Below are positions 45,106 through 54,100 of a stretch of 64,000 nucleotides of DNA, piece after piece; position 1 is the first letter of the stretch; each line of letters starts with the position of its first letter. Made by a program: the position numbers and the translations under genes. The notes under the pieces are model-generated. The model was not told the DNA's origin and did not search any database. It saw only the letters and a program-made list of their open reading frames with translations. The stretch is from the NCBI GenBank assembly GCA_017962235.1, contig JAGCVS010000018.1:62001-126000 (forward strand). Reading direction: 5' to 3'. This DNA comes from Bacteroidales bacterium. GTDB lineage: Bacteria; Bacteroidota; Bacteroidia; Bacteroidales; UBA932.

Positions 45106-45744
45106 ATGACCCGCAAGACCATAACGATACTGGCGGCCGGAGATTTCCCCCGGCGTGAGGGTGTGCTACGCCTGCTGGACGAAGCCGACATGATAATCTG
45201 CTGCGACAGCGCCGCGGCCGCACTGGTGGCATCGGGCCGCGAACCCGCCCTTATCGTCGGCGACCTGGACTCCCTGTCAGAGGAACTGCGCGAGATGTTC
45301 GCCTCCCGGCTGCGGATAGTCACTGACCAGGAGACCAACGACCTCACCAAGGCCGTTCACGTTGCACTTGAATACTCGCCCCGCCAGATTCACATCCTGG
45401 GAGCTACCGGCCGGCGCGAAGACCACACCTTGGGAAACATCTCCTTGCTGATGGAGTATCAGCGAATGGCGGACTGCGAAATAGACATAATTAGCGATTA
45501 CGGCGTGTTCCTGGCGGCTCGCGGGCCAAGAACTTTCGCTGCTGTCCCCGGCCAAGAGATCAGCATCTTTGCTTTTGACAGCAGGCTGCGCCTCACCGCC
45601 ACCGGGCTCGAATACCCGCTGGACGGCGTCGTGTTTGACTCACTCTGGAAAGCCACCCTGAACCGCGCCGCCGGCCGCGAATTCATCATCACACCGTCTG
45701 GCAACGCTCCTTACCTGGTCTACCTCTGCAATCCCGGGCTATAG
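45106..45744 (+). CDS. Thiamine pyrophosphokinase
   Basis: A 212-residue kinase that makes thiamine diphosphate from thiamine and ATP. Marks: MIICCDSAAAALV, PALIVGDLDSLSEEL (Asp-rich catalytic motif), TDQETNDLTKAVHVAL, HILGATGRREDHTLGNISLL, and a C-terminal beta-sandwich domain ending with LVYLCNP. I prefer the ATG at 45106 (MTRKTITILAAG); an ATG eight codons upstream is possible. It follows the permease-Fmt gene by 44 bases and is probably cotranscribed; the next gene is convergent and lies one base away. Confidence 0.92.
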   Translation: MTRKTITILAAGDFPRREGVLRLLDEADMIICCDSAAAALVASGREPALIVGDLDSLSEELREMFASRLRIVTDQETNDLTKAVHVALEYSPRQIHILGATGRREDHTLGNISLLMEYQRMADCEIDIISDYGVFLAARGPRTFAAVPGQEISIFAFDSRLRLTATGLEYPLDGVVFDSLWKATLNRAAGREFIITPSGNAPYLVYLCNPGL

Positions 45745-45745
45745 A

Positions 45746-47035
45746 CTATCCCTGAACCTGTTTCTTGGCCTTTTCGGGGTCCTTGAAGAGGATCATGAAG
45801 AGGATGCCGACCACAAGGGCGTAGGCGGCAAAGATGTACCATGCGGTGCTCCAGGAGGGAGTGGCGGCGTTGTATACAAAGTGGTTCACCACCTTGCCGG
45901 CTGCCCAGGTGCCTATGGAGGCACCGATACCGTTGGTCATCAGCATGAACAGGCCCTGCGCGGAGCTGCGGATGTCTTTATCGGTATTCTCGTTCACGAA
46001 CAGGGAGCCGCTGATGTTGAAGAAGTCGAAGGCCACACCGTAAACGATGCAGCTCAGCACAAACATCCACACGCCTGCACCGGGATTGCCCGCGCCAAAG
46101 AAGCCGAAGCGGAATACCCAGGCGAACATGGCTATCAGCATCACCTTCTTGATGCCGAACTTTTTCATGCAGAACGGTATGAGCAGGATGCACAGCGTCT
46201 CGGATATCTGGCTCAGGGAGATGAGCGCGTTGGCGTTGTTGGCGCCCCAGGTGGAGGCGAACAGCGGATTCTCCTTGAACGATGTGATAAAGGTGTTGGC
46301 ATAACCGTTGGTGATTTGCAGCGACGCACCCAGCAGCATGGAGAATATGAAGAACACCGCAAACTGGCGGTCTTTGAACAGCCTGAAGGCGCTCAGGCCG
46401 GTGGCCTCAGCAAAAGACTGGGTCCCCTCTGCCTTGGGCTTGCAGGGGCAGTTGGGCAGGGTGAGCGCGTAACCGCACAGCACCAGGCTCAGGATACCCG
46501 ATACGAAGAACTGGTTGTATGTATGCTGGAACTGCACGCCGTCGGCACCCGTCACAAAGTTCACGAACAGCATGGTGAGTATGAAGCCCACGGTACCGAA
46601 CACACGGATGGGCGGGAACGCCTTCACCGGGTCTTTGCCGGCCAGCTCCAGCGCATTGTATGCCACAGAGTTGGAGATGGCGATGGTGGGCATGTAGAAC
46701 GCCACGCTGATGGTGTACAGGGCGTAGAACAGTCCAAACTGGATGTTTGCCCCCGCCTGCATTGCATACCACCCTGCAGCCAACATGGTGATACCGGCGA
46801 TACCCTGGCAGAGCGACAGCACCTTTTGCGCCGGGATCCACTTGTCTGCCACGATGCCCATCAGGGCCGGCATGAAGATGGAAACGAAGCCCTGGGTGGC
46901 AAAGAAGAGCCAGATCTGCGGGCCAAAGCCGCTGCGGGCCAGGAAGCTACCCATGGAGGTGAGGTACGCACCCCACGCCGCAAACTCCAGAAAGTTCATC
47001 AGGATGAGCCTGAAAGAAATGTTGCTGTTCTTCAT
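45746..47035 (-). CDS. Nucleoside permease, NHS family MFS (NupG-like)
   Basis: A 429-residue membrane protein with 12 predicted helices. It starts FRLILMNFLEFAAWGAYLTSMGSFLA, then IWLFFATQGFVSIFMPALMGIVADKWI, YMPTIAISNSVAYNAL and FPPIRVFGTVGFI, typical of the nucleoside:H+ symporter family (NupG, XapB). Known substrates are purine and pyrimidine nucleosides. It lies downstream of a PfkB sugar/adenosine kinase in the same colinear run, consistent with nucleoside uptake followed by phosphorylation, though the link is inferred. Confidence 0.9.
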   Translation of the reverse strand: MKNSNISFRLILMNFLEFAAWGAYLTSMGSFLARSGFGPQIWLFFATQGFVSIFMPALMGIVADKWIPAQKVLSLCQGIAGITMLAAGWYAMQAGANIQFGLFYALYTISVAFYMPTIAISNSVAYNALELAGKDPVKAFPPIRVFGTVGFILTMLFVNFVTGADGVQFQHTYNQFFVSGILSLVLCGYALTLPNCPCKPKAEGTQSFAEATGLSAFRLFKDRQFAVFFIFSMLLGASLQITNGYANTFITSFKENPLFASTWGANNANALISLSQISETLCILLIPFCMKKFGIKKVMLIAMFAWVFRFGFFGAGNPGAGVWMFVLSCIVYGVAFDFFNISGSLFVNENTDKDIRSSAQGLFMLMTNGIGASIGTWAAGKVVNHFVYNAATPSWSTAWYIFAAYALVVGILFMILFKDPEKAKKQVQG

Positions 47036-47053
47036 ATCTGAATGTTTTATTGT

Positions 47054-48157
47054 CTATTTGGGGGCCATGCGGTACACGAACAATGCGATTACCGCATAGA
47101 TCATATTCGGCAGCCAGATGGCCAGCCACGGCTCCAGGGTGTCCGTGGTAACGAACATCTGGCTGAAGCGCATGAACAATATGTAAGAGAAGCTCAGGCC
47201 GACCCCGATACCGATGTTGAGCCCCAACCCGCCGCGCCGCTTGCGCGAAGAGAGCGCCACGCCCATCAGCGTGAGGATGAAGGCAGAGAACGGGGTGGCG
47301 ATGCGGGTATGCTTCTCTATCAAGGCATACATCACCATCTTGTCTCCACGCATCTCCTGCATCTCTATCAGCTTGTTCAGATCCTGTATCTTGAGCGATT
47401 CCACCACATTCTTGCGGCGGTAGAAATCTTCCAGCGTGAGGGCGATTACGGTATCTTTCATTGGGCCGGAACGGATGGTCTCGTTGCCCAGCTCGTCATA
47501 ATCGCGGATAAAGTAGTTCTTGCAGGTCCAGCCCCCCTTCTCTTCGTTCCAGATAGCGCTAGCCGCAGTCATCTTGCTCACCAGCTTGTTGTTCTCCACC
47601 GTTTCCAGGGTGAAACGGTTCACGGAGTTGTTCCAGGAGCTGAACGATTCCACATACACGAACTGCCCGGGGGCAATCTGGTAATGGATGTTATGATTCG
47701 TGTTGGCGTACCGGTGCGCCTTGATGTACTTCTGCTCGAACTCCAGCCGGTGATAGTTGGCGGGAGGTATCACGTACATGTTGAGCAGCAGCGACAGCAC
47801 GGCGGCAAACGCGGCGGAGGCCATATACGGCACCAGCAGCCGCCTGAAGCTGACTCCGCTGGAAAGCATGGCTATAATCTCGCTGTTGGCCGCCAGCTTT
47901 GACGTGAAGAATATCACCGTGATGAACACGAACAGCGGACTGAACATGTTCAGGATGTACGGGATAAAGTTCATGTAATAGTCGAAGACTATCTCCTTGA
48001 GCGGCGCGTTGCGCTCTACAAAATAGTCTATCTTCTCGCTGATGTCAAAGATGATGACGATGGCCACAACAATCAAAAGGGCCACCAGATAGGTACTGAT
48101 GAACTTTTTGATGATGTACCAGTCGAGTCTCTTTATTCTCAGCGACAAACTTTTCAT
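47054..48157 (-). CDS. LptF/LptG-family LPS export permease
   Basis: A 367-residue permease: N-terminal helices (WYIIKKFISTYLVALLIVVAIVIIFDI; SPLFVFITVIFFTSKLA), the conserved NSEIIAMLSSGVSFRRLLVPY, a periplasmic domain (HRYANTNHNIHYQIAPGQFVYVESF...), and C-terminal helices (IATPFSAFILTLMGVALSSRKRRGGLGLNIGIGVGLSFSYILFM). With the permease half of the 42629-45061 gene it probably forms the LptF/LptG pair. Which is F and which is G cannot be settled by eye. Its start overlaps the tgt stop by four bases. Confidence 0.92.
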   Translation of the reverse strand: MKSLSLRIKRLDWYIIKKFISTYLVALLIVVAIVIIFDISEKIDYFVERNAPLKEIVFDYYMNFIPYILNMFSPLFVFITVIFFTSKLAANSEIIAMLSSGVSFRRLLVPYMASAAFAAVLSLLLNMYVIPPANYHRLEFEQKYIKAHRYANTNHNIHYQIAPGQFVYVESFSSWNNSVNRFTLETVENNKLVSKMTAASAIWNEEKGGWTCKNYFIRDYDELGNETIRSGPMKDTVIALTLEDFYRRKNVVESLKIQDLNKLIEMQEMRGDKMVMYALIEKHTRIATPFSAFILTLMGVALSSRKRRGGLGLNIGIGVGLSFSYILFMRFSQMFVTTDTLEPWLAIWLPNMIYAVIALFVYRMAPK

Positions 48158-49284
48158 AATCTGGTGTCAAGTTTTTTCACCACTGCATCTTTCCAGCTCA
48201 GGAAATCTCCTGCAAAGATATGCTCCCTTGCCTTTGCAACCAAATCGAGATAGAAGGCCAGGTTGTGCTGGCTGGCTATCTGCGCCGCCAGCATCTCGCC
48301 GGCGATGGTGAGGTGCCGCACATAGGCGCGGGTGTAAGTATGGTCTACAAACGACGTACCCTGCGGATCCAGCGGAGAGAAATCGTCCGCCCACTTTGCG
48401 TTGCGCAGGTTGATGGTCCCCTCCCAGGTGAATATCATGCCGTTGCGGCCGTTGCGCGTGGGCATCACGCAGTCGAACATATCCACGCCGCGGGCAATGC
48501 CTTCCAGAATGTTGGCGGGCGTGCCGACCCCCATCAGGTAGCGCGGCTTTCCGGCCGGCAGCAGCGGATGCAGCAACTCCAGCATCTCGTACATCTTCTC
48601 CGTGGGCTCTCCCACAGCCAGACCGCCTATGGCATATCCTTCGCGGTCAAAGGCCACCGCATGCTCTGCGGCGCGACACCTCAAATCGGGATAGACGCAC
48701 CCCTGCACTATCGGGAACAGGCTCTGATGGTATCCGTAAAGAGGTTCCGTGGAATCAAAGCGGGCGATGCATCTCTCCAGCCACCCCTGCGTGAGGCGGA
48801 GCGACTTTTCTGCATAGGCATAATCTGCGTCGCCCGGGCAGCACTCGTCCAGCGCCATTATGATATCGGCACCGATGGTGCGCTGGGTATCCATATTGTT
48901 CTCCGGCGTGAACTTGTGCCGGCTGCCGTCTATATGTGAGGAGAATGTGCACCCCTCTTCTGTAATCTTGCGCCGCTGCGCCAGCGAGAACACCTGGAAT
49001 CCGCCGCTGTCGGTAAGAATCGGCCGGTCCCACGATGTGAAGCGGTGAAGGCCGCCCGCAGCCTTGAGCGTCTCCAGCCCCGGCCGCAGATAGAGATGAT
49101 ATGTGTTGCCCAGAATGATCTGAGCCCCTACATCCTCTTTCAAATCGCGGTGATAGACCCCCTTGACACTGCCCACGGTGCCTACCGGCATGAATATGGG
49201 CGTCTGTATCTCGCCGTGGTCTGTGGTTAGCAGACCGCAGCGGGCGCTGCTGGCGGGGTCTGTGGCGAGTAGCTTGAACGTCAT
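48154..49284 (-). CDS. tgt: tRNA-guanine transglycosylase
   Basis: A 376-residue TIM-barrel enzyme that swaps G34 of GUN-anticodon tRNAs for the queuosine precursor preQ1. Marks: GEIQTPIFMPVGTVGSVKGV, GAQIILGNTYHLYLRPG, RPILTDSGGFQVFSL (nucleophile Asp region), IMALDECCPGD, and the zinc motif CVMPTRNGRNGMIFTWEGTINLRN with KWADDFSPLDP. It overlaps the kinase gene by four bases. The same run contains queG, which makes the last step of queuosine. Confidence 0.97.
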   Translation of the reverse strand: MTFKLLATDPASSARCGLLTTDHGEIQTPIFMPVGTVGSVKGVYHRDLKEDVGAQIILGNTYHLYLRPGLETLKAAGGLHRFTSWDRPILTDSGGFQVFSLAQRRKITEEGCTFSSHIDGSRHKFTPENNMDTQRTIGADIIMALDECCPGDADYAYAEKSLRLTQGWLERCIARFDSTEPLYGYHQSLFPIVQGCVYPDLRCRAAEHAVAFDREGYAIGGLAVGEPTEKMYEMLELLHPLLPAGKPRYLMGVGTPANILEGIARGVDMFDCVMPTRNGRNGMIFTWEGTINLRNAKWADDFSPLDPQGTSFVDHTYTRAYVRHLTIAGEMLAAQIASQHNLAFYLDLVAKAREHIFAGDFLSWKDAVVKKLDTRL

Positions 49285-50273
49285 CCCTCTATCCCCATTA
49301 ATGCGCGCACCTCGGCTTTCGCCACCTTCCAGCGCGGAATATCAATCTTGCTGCCGATAACCTCTATTACCTTGGCGGCGATAATGCTGCCCACCTGTCC
49401 GCAGATATCCAGCGGCTGCCCCATGGAGTGGGCGTAGAGGAAGCCGGCGGCGTACACATCACCCGCTCCGGTACCGTCGCGCGGAACGCCGGGAGCGACA
49501 TCCACAAAGTGGTATTCGTCGCCAGACTTTATCATGGAGCCCTTCTTGCCCTCTTTCACCACCGCAATCTTGCACATGCCGGCGATATGGTCCACCGCCT
49601 CACGCGGCTCCAGCCCGGTGAAGGCGAGCGCCTCCGCCTCGTTGGCGAACACTATGTCCACGTAATTCTCAACTATGTCGTGCAAGAACGCCAGATTGGA
49701 CTCCACCACATTGTAGCTGGCCAGATCCAGGGAGATAATCATCCCCTTCTCTTTGCCAATCTCCACCGCCCGGCGCACCAGGCGCTGGTTCTGCACCAGA
49801 TAGCCCTCTATGTGCAGATAGTCGTATCCGTCAAACTTGTCGGGGTCCAGATCTTCCGGCTCCAGCTCCAGCGCGGCACCCAGATAGGTGGCGAAGGTTC
49901 GGTCTGATGTCTCTTTGTTCACAATCACGATGCAGCGGCCGCTGGGAGCCTTGCCGCGCTCCAGCATGGAGGTGATGCCCTCCTGCACCTGGTCAGATTT
50001 GAACAGCGAGCCCACATCGTCCTTGCCCACCTTGCCAATGAAGCCCGCCTTCATGCCCAGAATCGCCGCAGCGCTTATGGTGTTGGCAGCGGAACCGCCG
50101 GCCACATACTTGATGCCCTTGTCCTTAAGCTCCTGCCAGATCTTGTTGCCGGTGTCGGCATCCACATGCTGCATGCTCCCCACCGGGAGGCAGTATTTCT
50201 CAAGGATTTCGTTGTCTGGCAGAATTGCCAGAATATCAGTAAGGGCGTTCCCTATTCCAAGTATGGACTTCAT
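49281..50273 (-). CDS. PfkB-family carbohydrate/adenosine kinase
   Basis: A 330-residue ribokinase-like protein. It starts LGIGNALTDILAILPDNEILEKY, has the substrate-binding glycine pair YVAGGSAANTISAAAIL and the catalytic motif PRDGTGAGDVYAAGFLYAHS (Asp base in GAGD). PfkB kinases with this start and a long N-terminal lid are often annotated as adenosine kinase in Bacteroidetes; other nucleosides or sugars remain possible. It lies between queG and tgt with overlap to tgt (ATGA). Confidence 0.85.
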   Translation of the reverse strand: MKSILGIGNALTDILAILPDNEILEKYCLPVGSMQHVDADTGNKIWQELKDKGIKYVAGGSAANTISAAAILGMKAGFIGKVGKDDVGSLFKSDQVQEGITSMLERGKAPSGRCIVIVNKETSDRTFATYLGAALELEPEDLDPDKFDGYDYLHIEGYLVQNQRLVRRAVEIGKEKGMIISLDLASYNVVESNLAFLHDIVENYVDIVFANEAEALAFTGLEPREAVDHIAGMCKIAVVKEGKKGSMIKSGDEYHFVDVAPGVPRDGTGAGDVYAAGFLYAHSMGQPLDICGQVGSIIAAKVIEVIGSKIDIPRWKVAKAEVRALMGIEG

Positions 50274-50282
50274 GGGCTAAGA

Positions 50283-51137
50283 TTATTTACGTTGTCTTGC
50301 AAATATACTAAAAATGTCGTCAGGTTTATCGGCCAGACGCGCCGCATTGCTGCTGAATTCGGGCCAGCCGGGCACGTCGCGGTTCCACGGACAGGCGTCC
50401 ATGCAGCAGTCGCAGCCAAACAGGTGGCCGTGCACCGCCGGCGACGAATTGTCCCGCTCCCGCGCCTCTATGGTGAGGAACGATATGCACTTGCGGGCGT
50501 CTATCTTGTAAGGCTCCATCAGCGCCCCCGTGGGGCAAGCCTTGATGCACGCCAGACACTCACCGCAATCCATGGGCATGGAGGCCCGCTGCCGGCGCAA
50601 CCGCATGCAATCTATCTGCTCAAAAGGGATGTTGCACACCAGGATGCCTATCAGCGTGCGCAGGCCGGCGGTGGGGCTTATCAGAAAGTTGTTGCAGCCG
50701 ATAAAGCCCAGGCCGCAGCGCACCGCCCACTCGCGCTCCATCACCGGGGCGCTGTCCGTGAACACTCGATAGCTGAAAGCACCGCCGGCGGCGGCGTCCA
50801 GCGCGGCGCGGTTGACCGCCACAAAGCTGTGGACGCGGTCCTTTATAACCTTGTGATAATCCTCACCGTGCGCGAAAGAGGCGATGTGAGGGTCGGCATG
50901 ATGGTCATAGGGGGCCAGGAACCCCATCACGGTGCGCGCCCCCTCCACCAGAAGGGTCACGTCCAGCCGCTTTTCCACGTTGCGGGCCATGTAGTCCATA
51001 TCGGCATTGCGGCCGTCGGCCAGATACTGCGACAGCCTGCCCTCTGCTTCGGGTCCCAAAGCAGAGGCCTCGGCGGCGCCGAAAGCGGCGAAGCCGAGGT
51101 CTGTTGCAGAACTGTACAGTGTCTCGTAGAGTACCAT
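50283..51137 (-). CDS. queG: Epoxyqueuosine reductase
   Basis: A 284-residue enzyme that reduces epoxyqueuosine to queuosine in tRNA using cobalamin and two [4Fe-4S] clusters. The clusters are CGECLACIKACPTGAL and FGCDCCMDACPWNRD. The catalytic region reads YRVFTDSAPVMEREWAVRCGLGFIGCNNFLISPTAG. The protein lacks the C-terminal HEAT-like extension of longer homologues, as in many Bacteroidetes. It is close to tgt, so two queuosine genes share one run. Confidence 0.93.
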   Translation of the reverse strand: MVLYETLYSSATDLGFAAFGAAEASALGPEAEGRLSQYLADGRNADMDYMARNVEKRLDVTLLVEGARTVMGFLAPYDHHADPHIASFAHGEDYHKVIKDRVHSFVAVNRAALDAAAGGAFSYRVFTDSAPVMEREWAVRCGLGFIGCNNFLISPTAGLRTLIGILVCNIPFEQIDCMRLRRQRASMPMDCGECLACIKACPTGALMEPYKIDARKCISFLTIEARERDNSSPAVHGHLFGCDCCMDACPWNRDVPGWPEFSSNAARLADKPDDIFSIFARQRK

Positions 51138-51138
51138 C

Positions 51139-54100
51139 CTACATTTCGGTCTCTACTTTGAACGCAGCGGTGTGACCGCGGTACTCCGGCGCGTAGAGCG
51201 ACTCTATCTCCACCAGGGAGCTGTTGAACACGCCCTCCTGAGTCACATAGAAGGTCTCTGTGAGGTGGGTATCCTCTTCCGGCAGAACCTGGAAGTAATA
51301 TGTGGTCTTCTCTGCCTTCTTGTCGCAGTAGAACCTGTAAGAGCCAAAGGAGCGCTCGTCGGCGGGATAGAAGCATGCCGGGCGGCCCGCCTCCATAACC
51401 ACAAACGAACGGTTCTCCGTATTTGTGATATCGTAATGTACCTCAATCTTGTCTCCCACGCGCAGCAGCTGCCCGTCTTTGAGCTGTTTGCCGCCGCGCC
51501 AGTATGTGCGTTTCACGCCCAGCTGGTTGGAGGCAGCCTTAACGTCTGTCATGGGGGCGTAATATGTGTAGTAAACCGCACCGAACAGCAGCTCGGGAGC
51601 CTTGTACTTGAGCAGGGCGAACACCGCATCTGCACTGGCCATATTGCTGTCCCACTCCTGATTGTGCTTCTGCAGCAGGAGCCATTTCATGACACCCTTG
51701 GCCACATCCATCTGCCCCATCTCGGCAAAAATCACCGCCAGCAGCGAATGGGCGTAAATCTCGGTGTGAAGCATGCCGCGGTAAGGCATCACCGCCGTGG
51801 GGAAATAGCAGCCCACGGTGCTGTTCATCACCGCATAGTCGCGCAGGGAGCGCATCACCGCAAACAGATGGGCGTTCTCTCCGGTGGCCTCCAGCACAAA
51901 ACAGAGCTTGGCCTTTTCCACGGTGGGTATCTTCTGCCAGCCCGATTTGCTCTTCTTGAGATAATCCAGCAGGATATTCTGAATCTGCTGGCTCATGGCA
52001 AAGTTGGGATGCTCCATGCGGGCGGCGAACAGATATGTCAAATCGCGCCACTCCCACTTCTTGGCGGAGGTGATTTCAAAAATGCGCTTGTCCACATAGC
52101 CCAGAGCCTTTTCTATCTGGGTGTTTATGGAGGTGCCGCGCGGCAGCTTGCCCACCTCGCGCATGTAATAGGTCTTGTCCAGGAACATCAGCGTGAGCAG
52201 GTCGCTGGAGCTGTTGCAGGGGAACCAGCCAAAGCCGCCGTCCTCTTTCTGCAGCTGCGCCAGACGCTTCACCGCCTTGCGGGTCAGCTCCGCATCTATG
52301 CCGGCGTCACCGTGTATGCAGCCGCGCATCTGGTTCACATACAATGCATCCAGCCACTCTATCATATTGTCGCCCTTGGGCATAGCGGGTTTCTTGAGCA
52401 CCTGTGCGATGGCCTCTTTGGTGGAATACTCCTCGTAGCGGACAGTGGCGCCGGGATACGGGATGCGCGCCTTGAAGTCGGCCATGCATTTATCCTTGGT
52501 ACGGCCGCCTCCCACTATGAACGATTCGGCCTCTGTGATAAATCGCGATGAGGGCAGTATCTGTATCTGATGCTTCTCAGCATCTGAAGCATTCTTGGAA
52601 GCGAAGCTCAGGGTGACATCCATCTTCTCCACATCCTTGGGCGCTTTTATCAACCAGGAGATCCTGCGGCTCTCGTCAGGATTCAGGGTAACGGTCTCGT
52701 CCGGGGCGTCCATGTCCAGGATTTCGCCGTCCTCAACGTTCACAAACTTGACGCGGGCGGTGCCGGTGACCTTGTCACGGCTGGTATTGGTGACCATTGC
52801 ACTCACCGCCAGACGGTCGCCCTCAATCACAAAGAGCGGCAGCGAAGCCTCCAGCTTGAGCGCCTTGTTAACTATGATCTGACTCTCAGCGGTGCCGCTG
52901 TTAAGGTTCTTGGTATGCGCCAGCATGGCGATGCGGAAGGCGGAGAGGCCGTCGCGGGTGGTAAAGGTCACCTGGGCCTTGCCATTTGCGGGTACCGCCA
53001 GCTGAGGAATGAACGCCAGCGTCTGTGCAAAGTCTTCGCGGACGTCGATGTCGCCCGCCTCCGGTGCCGGAGCCGCCCCCATCTTGCTGGCGGATACGCC
53101 ATCGTCTGCCATGTCGTACGACATAGCCACCTCGTTCATCACCATGGCCTCCTCTTCTACCATAACCCCCTTGGACATCATCCTTACGGAACCGTAAGCG
53201 CGGTATACGGGACGGTACCAGCCGTCCAGGTTGGACCAAACATGCGGTACGGAAGAATACTTGGGCCGAATCGGGCTGAAGTAGAACTCATTCTTGCCGT
53301 AACGGTCGCTAGTGACATCGTATATGGATATCAGCATCTCGGAAGCTGGTGCCTCCACGGTGAATGTCTCGGTTGTGTTGGGGGTGGTCTTGTCGCGCAG
53401 GCCGCTCACGTTTATCTCAAAGTTGTGGGAAGGGACCACGCGCTCAAAGTCGTACCGCTGGCTTATCTGCTCCATGTCCTTGAAGCCGAACAGCTGCACG
53501 GACACCTTATCCGAGTACTCCTTCTTGTAATCCAGCTTGATGTGCTGCGCCCCCTTGTCCAGATGCAGCGCGCGGTGGTAAACCGGCTTGCCATTGTCAA
53601 ACAGCTCCAGCTCCAGGTAGAGCTCGGAGGCGGTGCCCACCATGAAATCTATTTCGCCGTTGGAGTTCACAGGATAGAAGAACATGTTTCTCTCCACGGG
53701 GCACTTGCGGTCGTCGGGAGAGAACAGCACTATCTTCTGCTTTGAGCGGGACTCGCCCAGGGCAGATTCCGCCTTGTACTCTATGGTATAGGTTCCGGAA
53801 GCGAACTTTGCAAAATCCACGTCCACGGGCTCCCCGAACCGCACTTTGCTCTCAAACACCTTTTCGTCGTCGTCCGCCAGAATCCGCACGGCACCCTCTA
53901 TGTTCTGGGGGTTGCCATCCATGTTGTACGCCTTCACGGTCATGCGGGAGGCCTTATCTTTGTTAACCAGCAGCAGGGTATCCATCTGGTACTGTCCGTC
54001 CACCTCAACATCAAAGTTCAACAGCGTCTTGGAAACCACTATGTACTTGCTCTGCTCGCAGGTCTCGCCGTTGCGGGCCACCGTCTTCACCGTAAGATAG